64,000 nucleotides of DNA, taken from Tillus elongatus. Its lineage: Eukaryota > Arthropoda > Insecta > Coleoptera > Cleridae. The notes below the pieces were generated by a model. That model was not told the DNA's origin. It searched no databases and saw nothing but the letters and a program-made list of their open reading frames with translations. Shown here piece after piece: positions 12,236-23,450 of the stretch (its first letter is position 1; every line of letters begins with the position of its first letter). The stretch spans positions 161,708,118 to 161,772,117 of the forward strand of contig OZ023265.1 of the NCBI GenBank assembly GCA_964006375.1, read 5' to 3'. The position numbers and the translations under genes are program-made.

Positions 12236-12794
12236 TATAAACATCCAGATTCGAATAAATAATAAAACAAATAGAAATGTGTAGAGATGTGTTAGTTTAT
12301 TGACTCTAATTACTCATATAGATTATCAATGTAAATAATTCCACTGTGCGACGGAATACAGAACAATGATATGGTAGTTCATGATATCTGATATAATTTA
12401 GAGTTATTACAGTTTTAAAGTGTGTTTTTCCTTAATTGTTTGTTTACTTATTCTTAATTTCAATGAATCTAAATCCGCATTCGATGACTAAATCTTTCCT
12501 CTTTACATTTTCGACACAATCCAGGCTGCTGAATATTCGTCTGTGGGAAAAATGGTCTAACTATAACGAACAAAATGTTTGAAGTACCCAAAAGAAGACG
12601 ATGTACATGGAACACACCAGGGGATTCAGAAAGGTATCAAACAGATTTTTCATTGTACATCACCGAAAACACTGGTGATTCCATGGTTGCTTGTCGAATC
12701 AAAAGGTCATCATTCCGGCGAGAGCACTGGAAAAAGTTTTAGGGAGCGAAAAAACATTTTCCCGATCCCTTATCAGAATATGCAATCTATATGA
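12236..12794. other. AT-rich stretch without recognised gene
   Basis: Short chance ORFs only. I see no motif, RNA gene or repeat unit that I can name. Confidence 0.45.
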
Positions 12795-13190
12795 AACGAA
12801 GTTGTGGGGTTTCACTGCTATTAAATTAGAAAAATTATTAATACGGCCCTGTCGAAAATATTTTTTTCTTTATAAAGAACCGGTTTATTCTCTACAAAAA
12901 GCGTCTGTTTACATTTTTCAGTATCTGCCACACTTGAGTGGTAAAAGAGTTGTTTATTTCATAACTCTCAAATATTCCCGATAAAAATATTTCTTTTTAC
13001 CGGAAATATTCGAGAATTAGGAACTTAACAGCTCATTTACCATGCAACTTCGGCAAATACGGAAAAATCTAGAGAGATACTTTTTGTGGAGAATAAACCT
13101 CTTTTTCAGGAAACAATTGCAGACTTGATTTTTGGCAGGACCGTATTGATAATTTTTCTAATTTAATACCAGTGAAACCCCGCAACTCCG
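12795..13190. repeat. Palindromic (foldback) element, about 400 bp
   Basis: Two imperfect arms of about 190-195 bp meet near 12985. The left arm begins AACGAAGTTGTGGGGTTTCA. The right arm ends with the reverse complement, GTGAAACCCCGCAACTCCG. Most of the arm length can be paired with scattered mismatches. No coding capacity. Confidence 0.8.
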
Positions 13191-14238
13191 TCACTGGTTA
13201 CTTGTGGAACTTGATATTTTGACTGAATATGACACCCCATATGGTGATAATGTTCACCAAATTTTATTTAATTACCTCCATTAGTTTGGAAAGTATTAAA
13301 ATAAATCGCTATTTTTTCGAAAGTGTCAATGCCCCGTATCCTTGAAACGAAGCGTTTCTGAGTTTATGTGGATATGACATTTTCGTCTTATAATAAGTTT
13401 TTCTATCGACTGTTAAAGCCCTGCTACAAAGACTTCCGCGGTCATTAATGTGATACTTTGTTCTGTTAAAGCCCGGCTACAAAAAAGTGAACCATCCTGT
13501 ATAATAGTTGTCAGTTAGACAGAGTGAATTATTTTTACAAAAAGGTTTTATTTGTCTTAAGTTTAAATTAATACTCGAAGGTATAGTAAAATATCTGGTA
13601 ATTGCCTAATTAAGGGGCAGTTACGTATTTGTGACTGCTGTTGAGATAGTTTATGTTATTTTTCTAATAACAGAAAACCCTTAAAAAAGGGATTTATTAC
13701 TTTTTGGGGACATTACCTGGAATTTGAAGATTTAGTGCTTCTTCACACTACATTTTGCACTTACCCAATCGCGTAGATTAGTGGGGGGGTAGAGGGGGTA
13801 ATTACCCCTACCCCCTAGGAATAAAAATATAATTGAAAAATTTATTTGTCATAAGAACACGAAATAGGTAGATACATCTTCTAAATGTATACAAAACAGG
13901 AAGTTTATAATATAAAACATGCTCTGTTTGCAATATTCAATAACGTAGTTCTCTATCCCCGTCGTGTTGATTGGTATCCGTAGATGTCAGGGGCGGCTCC
14001 TCAATAAGTGGGCCCGTGCGCGCGCACTGCCGCCTGCCGTGGAAAAAAATATTTTTGCTATGCTATATTTTAATAATTTTTATTTGCTTTTTTACCTCCT
14101 GCATTCAACAAACAAAAGTAGTATATCGAGGATCGAGGCTCGCAGAGTCGGCAGCCATTAATACAGCATCAGAACAAGTATAGTGTTAATGGTTGGTTGC
14201 AGACGTTATTGTTATATACATCCATATCCAAATATCCA
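13191..14238. other. AT-rich spacer with a G/C-run palindrome
   Basis: Bases 13783-13818 form a small palindrome (GGGGGTAATTACCCC inside longer G and C runs). GTTAAAGCCC[TG]GCTACAAA occurs twice (about 13414 and 13468). I see no gene. Confidence 0.5.
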
Positions 14239-17200
14239 TATATCGTCGCTCAGAAGTCAAAACCTCGTATCTCTAAATTTGTAGTTTTCCAGAAAACAGC
14301 AAAAACTCTCCTAGCAAAGTAAAAATATGTAATTGTGGGTTATTTTTGAACATTTATGTATTATAACTGATTTCAATTTTGTATGAAAGTGGATTGTGCA
14401 CTACTGCCTTTCTTTTTTTTTATATGGAAGAAAAAATGCGAGATACGAGCTTTTTGGTTCCAATCGATACTATTATTATATTGAGTTACGTGATTATGTT
14501 ACTAAATATTAGTATTTAAAAACACAATTTACTTAAGATTTATTCTGGTTAATACAACACAAATAATACATAATACGTATTGAAATGGGAGATTATATCA
14601 ATCCTAAAAAATAGTACAAAAAACAAAATAAATGGAATATTATTTTAACTAACAGGTTCTTGTTGATCTCTGAGTATTATGATAAAGTAACTTACATGAA
14701 TAAAAAAGTTCAAACCAGGCAAATAAAACTCTTAAAAAACAGGGTTTAGACTTAAGTTTTCTCTCTAAACTCTAACTTTGGTATAGTTCATTGGAAATTA
14801 GAGATGATGCTGTTCAATGGCGCAACGAATCATAAAAACCGTGATAGTCTTCATGGATAACTGACTTGAGAGACTGTAAGTGGTTAAACTTGTCACCCTT
14901 TAAAGGTAGGGGGGAGTCATAAAGTTTTTTTATCTCTCCAGTTGAAGTGGATGCACGAGAGGGTAAAGGCTGCCAGTCTTCATCGAAAGTCAATTTGTAA
15001 TGGGCTGGAAGTTCTTTGGAATACTTTAAAGCTCTTAGATCGGTCACGCATGGGTCTGAAACTTTTTTGCCAGGACGAATCGAAGAATAGTACTTAATAT
15101 TCGAATGATCTTTGAAAAATGTATGATTTATATACTTTACTTTGTAGGGACCTTTTTGTGAATCCTTTCGGGCATCAGTAATTATTTGAACAAAATTTGA
15201 AGGTGAATAAATGCATTTATTCTTTTTCATTCGTTCAATAGTAGAATGTACACTGTCACACTCCATTTGCGAGTGTCCTTTAACAAGGTACTTTTGAATA
15301 ATAATAGTGTTGTTTAAGATTGCATAGTACTGTAACGCATTAGCCAAAGTAACATTACGATTTTGTGCGGAACAACCGTCACTATAAAAAATTTTGGTTT
15401 TGGACTTTTCAGTCTCATCCAATTCTTCGGACATAAAATCTGTTAAACAAGAAGCAAAGCAGTTACTATCCATCCCTCCTTCGCCCTCATGCCAAACGTA
15501 GCATACAACTTTGTCATTGCCCAAATTGTAAATAGTAAAATTATGTACTGCTAATTTTTGCTTAAAATACACCATTCCTGCAGGTACATGGGGAACAAGT
15601 TGGACTGCCTGCACATCTACAGTGAAGACACATACTTCTCCAGCCAAAGCTCTTTCTTTGTCAACATTTTTCTCTCTTCGTGCCCGATCTTTCTGATTAA
15701 TATGCTATGTGTATGTTTCCAAAGTTACATTTCCTAATTTTTGTGAGAAACATAGATCACATTGATCTTTTCGAGGATGAAAAATGTCTATATTGAGATT
15801 TTTCATTTCCGAAAGGAATACATCATACCCTGTGGCATCTTCTGGAACAACTTCATTTTTATAAAATTTGTACACTTCACTATATGACTGAAAAATTGAT
15901 TCCAGATACAGCTTGTTAGTTGAAGATCGACAGTAGTGAGAAGGCATTTTAGGAAGACGCTGGAAAAATTCCTTAATTTTAAGTCTTTTTTCGGAATTAA
16001 TTGTTCTAGATTTATTTGGAAATTTTGTAGTGTTTTGCACTATACCAGAATCTGAGCTATTTTTTACCCAGTTAAGTACGCTCCACTCTCCTACATTCAA
16101 AGTAGCCAGAAACATTTTTTTACAGACGGGTACAAGAGAATTCTCTACTTTCAAGTGGTAAGACAAACTTACACCACGTCGAGATTTTGTTTTGGTAGTT
16201 TTCTCTTTAGTTGCACTTTTGTTGACTAAAGTAGCTACAAAGATCTTCCTTTGCCTCCAGTCCATATGAGCCCAAAACTCTTCAAATATGCGTTTTCTCT
16301 GTTCTTCAGTAATTCTAGAGCACTGCCTTTTTTCTTTAGATTTCAAGCACCTCGATGAATTACATCTTGGCCCCATTTCTCTTGGACTTTTCTTCAGATT
16401 AACGACTGTCCCATTTTTTTCAATCTTTTTTGTATCATATTCCGTTCCTTTCATTCTCATTAATTTAGAAACATTTCTTTTCCATAAGGAAGTTTCTGAA
16501 TGGCCCTTTTTCTTTCGTATAACTTCTGCTAGCGATTTCTCCGCATCAACGACAATCGTTGGTTGTTGCGAACGTTGACGTTTCTTGCTTTTTCTTCTTT
16601 CTTGAATTTCATTCTCTGAGTCTGATGAGATGTCTGTGGGGTGGCAACTGGAACCAGAATCTTCAAATGGGTCTGGGATGCATGTGTCCGGGATACTAAT
16701 ATCATCTTCGTCATTTTTTGTTTTGCTTCTTTCTGGTGTAGACTTTCCAAAAGTAGAGCTGCTAGGTATTGTAGACACTCTTGGAATGCTCACATTATCT
16801 AATGCAGAGTAAGATGAGCTATGGCATTCGTTGTTCATCGGAACGTCATTTCTTGTGTTGTGATTGTGAACATGAGTTGCATATTCTAATTCTGCTTGGC
16901 GAAGAGCCATTTCCAGTATTTTATAAGAACGTGTTGTCTAGAAAAAAACCCGACTCAGTACTTCATGTACTCATAATTCAGAATAATCTCACAAAATATA
17001 GGACATAGGTAGATTAAATTATTCAACCTACACTACTTGCAGTGTTTAATTTTTCATTAATATGATATTATTCTTAAGTTCAGTAGATACGAAAATTAAT
17101 TCCTAGAACGCAGAACGATCGAATCTCCTTACATAAAAATATCTGAATTTATTTCCATATAGGTATCACTGTATTTCTTTATTTTAGAACAGTATACAGA

Positions 17201-17836
17201 TATTTAATTTTTATTTATAATAATATATAAAGTGAGAAAATTAAAAAAATCTCGGCAAAAACCTCGTATCTTCAATCAAAACAATAGCAGACCAACTATA
17301 CGAAAACCTCGTAACTCATAGCTTAAGAAAATAGGTCTTACAACACATTTTACTACGTCAAACAGGCATATTATGATTTATTATTGCTATTCTCATACTT
17401 AGTAAGTAACCAGAGATTGAGTGAAACCTTACATTTCAATTCATAACCTCACTTTTTAAAGGAAAGCCGGATAGTAAATTTAAAGAACTACCTACATTTA
17501 TTTAATAATGATTATCATGTAAATCTTAGGTAGACTAATATAATGTACTTACCATTGTGGATATTCACACCATAAAACACGAAGGATAACCATGAAAATA
17601 AAAACAAATTAATACCAACAACAGGTTGATTCCCGCCGAGCAGCAAGATACGAGGTTATAGAACAAAAATTGAGATATGAGTTTTTGAAATGAATGCAGC
17701 GCATGCTCTCTGCTGCGGCTATAAACACACGAGGTTTTGCGACAGATGCGCCATAATATATATGTAATGTTGAAGCTCGTAACTCGAAATCGTGAAAAAT
17801 CGAGATACGAGGTTTTGACTTCTGAGCGACGATATA
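14239..17836 (-). mobile_element. DNA transposon with perfect 35-bp terminal inverted repeats (DUF7869-type transposase)
   Basis: Bases 14239-14273 and 17802-17836 are exact inverted repeats of 35 bp, and they bracket one long gene on the minus strand (14814-16910). The outer flanks both read ATAT next to CGTCGCTCAG, which allows a 4-bp target duplication, but the palindromic sequence makes this ambiguous. Degenerate copies of the inner terminal motif, GATACGAGGTTTT, recur inside both ends in both orientations (about 14450, 17262, 17295, 17644, 17720 and 17772). That pattern looks like subterminal transposase-binding sites. Superfamily placement is uncertain; Sola-like is one option. Confidence 0.8.
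14814..16910 (-). pseudogene. Transposase-like protein (DUF7869-type), one in-frame stop
   Basis: One reading frame runs from ATG at 16910 to the stop at 14814 (about 698 codons). It is interrupted only by TAG at 15705-15707, and the frame is unchanged across it. The N-terminal half has a charged, low-complexity start, a Cys pair (GPRCNSSRCLKSKEK), a CxxxM...W segment and a QCDLC pair. The C-terminal half has three acidic blocks spaced like a DDE/RNase H-fold core: FTVDVQ, FYSDGCSAQNRN, and KGHSQMECDSVHSTIE. I recall this pattern from insect DUF7869-type proteins, which are widespread and transposon-like; this is from memory. Its place inside perfect inverted repeats supports a transposase. 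The single stop suggests recent death, or readthrough. Confidence 0.75.
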
Positions 17837-18259
17837 CATCAGTTGCCGGCGGTGTGTATTTTTCGGCGCTCTTGAGGAAATGCGATACTTCACTCCGAAA
17901 TGAACTAGTATCATCGTCGAAAACGACCGAATAAGCAATCTGGTGTGCGCTCTAAAATTCCACACTTGCAGTTTGCAGTGGAATTTTGGCAGAGCGTGTC
18001 TGTAGCATGTGTTTAGTAATTTTCGTGTAGTGCTGTGCGTCGGATTGATTTTAAGTAAATCATTTCGTTGTTGTTTACATGTTCTAACAAGACAATTATT
18101 ATGATGGCTACGAATTCGGGTTGCTTAATAAGTGGACAAAATAATTGTGATACTGTGATTAATTCAGTGGATAATATTAAATTAAATTTAAAGATTAACT
18201 TTTTAAGGGACTTTTTGACTACTATAACCTATAACTTACTAGAGAAAAACTTGGTGAGT

Positions 18260-18264
<5 letters not shown>
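17837..18264. other. Spacer without recognised gene
   Basis: No coding sequence, RNA gene or clear repeat was found between the transposon end and the (TA)n run. Confidence 0.45.

Positions 18265-18340
<76 letters not shown>
18265..18340. repeat. (TA)n microsatellite 1
   Basis: About 38 TA units. It is followed directly by GTATCCAACCGATAACTC, the start of the repeat family described at 18341-18807. Confidence 0.97.
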
Positions 18341-18344
<4 letters not shown>

Positions 18345-18807
18345 CCAACCGATAACTCAAAAAATAAGCAACTGATTTCGATGAAACTCGGCAAGTGCCT
18401 TTCTTTTATTAATGGCTTGGATGAGTTCCTTAGTAAGAAAATGGGATAAGGTTTTCCGGGAAAATTTTGAGTTTTGTTAAAAGAAAAATCTTTTTCTCCG
18501 AAAATTACAAAGCTATTTTAATGAAATTTGGTGGATATGTTGCCTTGTAAAAGACCTTACTACACACTAAAACTCAACTTTCTACATTTTTAGAAAATTG
18601 AGTTAATCAAATTTTGAGTTTTCTTTTGAAAAAAAATTTTCTCCGAAAATTACAAAGTTATTTTGATGAAATTTGATGCATATGTTGCCCTGTGTAAGAC
18701 CCTGCTACACACCAAAATTCAACTTCCTAAGTTTGTAGAAACTTGAGTTCAAATTTGAAGCATTTAATAAAAATTCACTACCCTATCGCACTAGCTGCAT
18801 CACGAAC
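18341..18807. repeat. Dispersed repeat B (half element with MITE-type end)
   Basis: Starts at the (TA)n run with CCAACCGATAACTC, then GATGAAACTCGGCAAGTG and TTAATGGCTTGGATGAG. It contains two tandem copies of a TCCGAAAATTACAAAG block and ends in a diverged terminal repeat, AAATTCACTACCCTATCGCA. Related halves, always beside (TA)n or in inverse orientation, lie at 19905-20520, 34388-35115, 35830-36105, 36319-36378 and 39130-39545. Confidence 0.75.
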
Positions 18808-18917
18808 TTTTTTTTCTTGCGCACCCCCAATGCATTAAGGCACGAGCCGCTACTGACACATATTACTTTAGTTTATAAGAGACCTACGATAGATTTACTA
18901 GATACAATAAGTATCTA

Positions 18918-19509
18918 GTAAAACTAAGTGAGATATAAGATACGTTTTTACATGTGTCGCCACCTCGTTGCAGAACCAAGTAGTATGTTGTCATGGCAGC
19001 TCCAAATAACACGGAATGTTAAAGACTGTATACAACCAACTAACAATTTAGTAAATTGTCAGCCCTGGCCCATTTTTTCCCAATCTAGGGACAAAGTATG
19101 TAAGGCTAGATGCATTCTCACCACAATTAGAACTGTAAACCGGTTTCGCTCTAATTAGAGCTCGTCAGTACGGCATACTAATTGCAGCGAAAATACACCT
19201 ATAAAGTAATACGACTTTGATAGCCAGCCTCGCAAAACTAAGTGAGATATAAGACACGTTTTTACATGTGTCGCCACCTAGTTGCAATTTGTATGCCGTA
19301 CTGACGAGCTCCAATTAGAGCGAAACCGGTCTACGGTTCTAATTGTGGTGAGAATGCTTCTAGCTTTACATACTTTGTCCCTATATTAGGGAATAAATGG
19401 GCCAGGGCCGACAATTTACTAAATTGTTAGTTGGTTGCATACAGTCTCTATTTTATAACACCTTGTGTTATTTGGAGCTGCCGTGACCACATACTAGTTG
19501 GTTCTGCAA
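18918..19509. repeat. Foldback element with about 227-bp arms
   Basis: Bases 18958-19184 and 19283-19509 are inverted copies with few mismatches; both include ACAATTTAGTAAATTGT and GAGCTCGTCAGTACGGCATA or its complement. The central part repeats, in direct orientation, the sequence just outside the left arm (18918-18969 against 19234-19285, AAAACTAAGTGAGATATAAG). It has no gene. Its right arm overlaps the end of a Tc1-like transposase fragment. Confidence 0.8.
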
Positions 19510-19668
19510 CGAGGTGGTGATGGTTATGCAAATTTGTAATACCTCTGCGGGTGAAACAAGCTGCGTCAGTAAAAAGAATTTTCTTTTGAAAATTAATTTC
19601 TTGATGCAAAATAAACTGACAGAAATTCACTAGTTTAACCAAATCTTTCGGTAACATTTGTTGCAATT
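19510..19668 (-). pseudogene. Tc1/mariner-like transposase, second piece of a split gene
   Basis: The minus strand reads [18 protein letters not shown] and then KKILFTDAACFTRRGI, the block with the first catalytic Asp of IS630/Tc1 transposases (compare LFTDEASFTRKG at 44219-45298). The upstream part of the same gene is at 21328-21715, and the two would join at the HIQKL/KLQQM point. The C-terminal catalytic part is absent; the foldback element replaces it. Confidence 0.75.
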
Positions 19669-19682
19669 TTAGTAAATTTTCT

Positions 19683-21010
<1,328 letters not shown>

Positions 21011-21322
21011 CTGGACGCAGTAAGTGCGTTATGGTAGCGAATTTTGATCAAATGCTTAATATTTGAATAGTTCAATTTGCTATTAACCTATAAGGTTGAC
21101 CAAAAAACGAGTTTTTTCGGGAACACTTTAAATTTACTTTCGGATTTTTTTTTACATTTTCAAACAATAAAGTTATTTTGATGAAACATGGCACATTGTT
21201 TTTACTATATAGATTTTACTGGTAACCAAATGTGATGCCTGCTTTCTTAAAAAAAACACATTATTGCTATTAAAAAATAGTTTTATGAAAATTCACTACC
21301 ATAACGCACTTGCTGCGTCCAG
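21011..21322. mobile_element. MITE, GACGCAG family, complete copy
   Basis: 312 bp. Terminal inverted repeats start CTGGACGCAGTAAGTGCGTT and end in its complement (CGCACTTGCTGCGTCCAG), each about 38 bp with a few mismatches. It has no ORF. Two other copies have the same size (34043-34354, 312 bp; 39787-40097, 311 bp). Confidence 0.85.
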
Positions 21323-21327
21323 AGTTT

Positions 21328-21715
21328 TTGGATATGATATGGCTGCAGTAGATTACGTCCTATTACTCGGTGAAGAGAAGTTTGCGATATACCAGTTTGT
21401 AGAGATAGATTTCTAGTACTAATATGTGTGTCATCTTCAGTTTTATTCAAAATAAGTTCTTCGTCATCTGCCCTCGTTGCAGTAGCACGTCCTCGCGTGT
21501 TACTGAAAAACTTGCCTGTTTCTCGAGCCCGTCTTTCAACATTGGCAAATGTTTCTCTATGAGGGACTACACGATTAGGAAATCTTCTTCGATATTCTTC
21601 AACACTTCTTCTGTAGTTTCCTTCGCAGAAATCTACACTAATAGCATGTCAACTTGTTCGCTAAATGAAAACTTCCTGGCCATTTTCACAGCGTTCAGCA
21701 AATACTACTAAAATA
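21328..21715 (-). pseudogene. Tc1/mariner-like transposase, first (N-terminal) piece
   Basis: The minus strand gives an N-terminal helix-turn-helix segment (MARKFSFSEQVDMLLV at the start) and, after stops and a frameshift, TGISQTSLHRVIGRN followed by PYHIQKL. That is the usual linker before the catalytic domain. The reading continues at 19668-19510 after about 1.66 kb of inserted repeats. Confidence 0.7.
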
Positions 21716-22249
21716 GAATGACTTATTTTCCTGATTGTCAAGTCTGACGTTAAATTTCATAGCCAACGTTTGAATTTCCGATTATTTTAAATAACACAGC
21801 TGTTATACACGTATTTAGTTATTCGGAATTTTGTTGAAAACGACAAAAAATTTTGAAAATTAATAAGGGTAATAAAAGTTTTATAATTAAATTCCCCATA
21901 AAGTTAAATAATAATTTTTTAAATCTGCCAACAGGTTAAAAGATTCTGTCACATTTTAAGGGTGTACCTTCCCTTATCAACCCTTTAAAATGCTTCAATT
22001 GAAGTCTTATTCCTGTCGATTATATCTCTTGATACACTCAAAACGTGTACCAAATTTAGTTCTTCTAAGTTCAAGCATAACTGGGATATTGCTTTTTTTC
22101 TCGAAATTATAAACCCTACTTTGAAGGCCCATAACTTCTCAGGGGTGCAACTTAGTATAAAAGTAAGTTGCGTTAAATCACAATATTTTGGGTTCCCCTA
22201 CATGCCCCTTGTCTGTGTCGGTTCTTATGAGAAACACGAAACACGATAT

Positions 22250-22257
<8 letters not shown>
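21716..22257. other. AT-rich spacer
   Basis: No gene, RNA or repeat that I can name. It could include the left flank of the split Tc1-like element. Confidence 0.4.

Positions 22258-22332
<75 letters not shown>
22258..22332. repeat. (TA)n microsatellite 3
   Basis: About 37 TA units, directly next to the outer end of repeat A (AAATTGAAACTGACCCCGG). Confidence 0.97.
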
Positions 22333-22335
<3 letters not shown>

Positions 22336-22711
22336 TGAAACTGACCCCGGATATGTGTTCCAGGGGTCCTAGATCGCGCTCATTTAAATAACTTTTTTCA
22401 AAATTCAAAAGTCGGGATCTCCTCACTCCTCATTAGTGAATTTTTTCTAAGAAAATTCACTAAAAAACACACAAAAACAAGAAATATATTCTTCAAAATG
22501 ACTTCCATTTTCTCTCACATATAACTGCAAACTTCGTCAAAAATTTAAGTCGACTCTGTCAAGTAGTTGGATGTCACTTTTAATAATGGTCCACTTATTA
22601 TTGATGCGACTCCGCAAATCTTCCCCAGTTTGAACTGGTGTCAAATACACAGATTCTTTTAAAGCCCCCCATTATGGGGCACCTGTATAAGCAAGATTTT
22701 CTTCAAAAAAA
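22333..22711. repeat. Dispersed repeat A, copy 2 (longer)
   Basis: Contains the whole of the 1957-2265 repeat plus 65 bp at its left end (CCCGGATATGTGTTCCAGGG) that abuts (TA)n. The inverted copy at 19683-19800 also abuts (TA)n, so the run probably belongs to the repeat. Confidence 0.8.
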
Positions 22712-23450
22712 TTTGTGTGTGTCTATAAAATGTATTTATTAAATTTATTTTTAATTTAGGTAAGGTAGGTAATTTATATTACCCCCCACCCAGAGAAAAT
22801 TTTGTTATCTACGCCCCTACGCCCTTGGACTTACCTAATGCGACCTCTGGATACTATCATCTTCACTTCTTGCTTCTGGTGCTTTTTTATGGTACAACTT
22901 TTTCAACAAAATAAGGTTTAAAACTTTTTTTTAATGCACTCAACAAAACTGGATACGTTTATTTATGATTATTGTATGAGCAAACCTTTTTTTTTTGGAA
23001 TCGAAAAGTACGTCCTACTGGTCACAATTCTTTTTATACATACACAGTTTACCGCGGCATTTGTGATAATTGTAATTATTAATACGCTATTAAAACCATA
23101 TTTAATATTATTAATTTATTACCATGAGCTATTAATTTCTATACGGAAATAAAATGAAAACATTTATGGTAGCCTGGCCAAGACTATGTGACTGAAACAA
23201 ACTTGCAGTAATTGATTAAGTTGCTTAATTACTAGAAAAAATCACGTAGAATTGTTATTTATTGATATTTATTTGCTGCGCGTGCACAAACCTTGTTTTG
23301 GTGAATGTGTATTTTTTAAATATCTTCGATGTCACGAGATTTTGTTTATTTTTGCATTTATAGCAACCTTCTTCAAAAACCTACTTGAGATGAAAACCAG
23401 TCATCCTTGTACGAACTTTAAATAACCTTTTGGAATAAAAGATATATATA
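22712..23450. other. AT-rich spacer
   Basis: No gene recognised. Only short chance ORFs are present. Confidence 0.45.
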
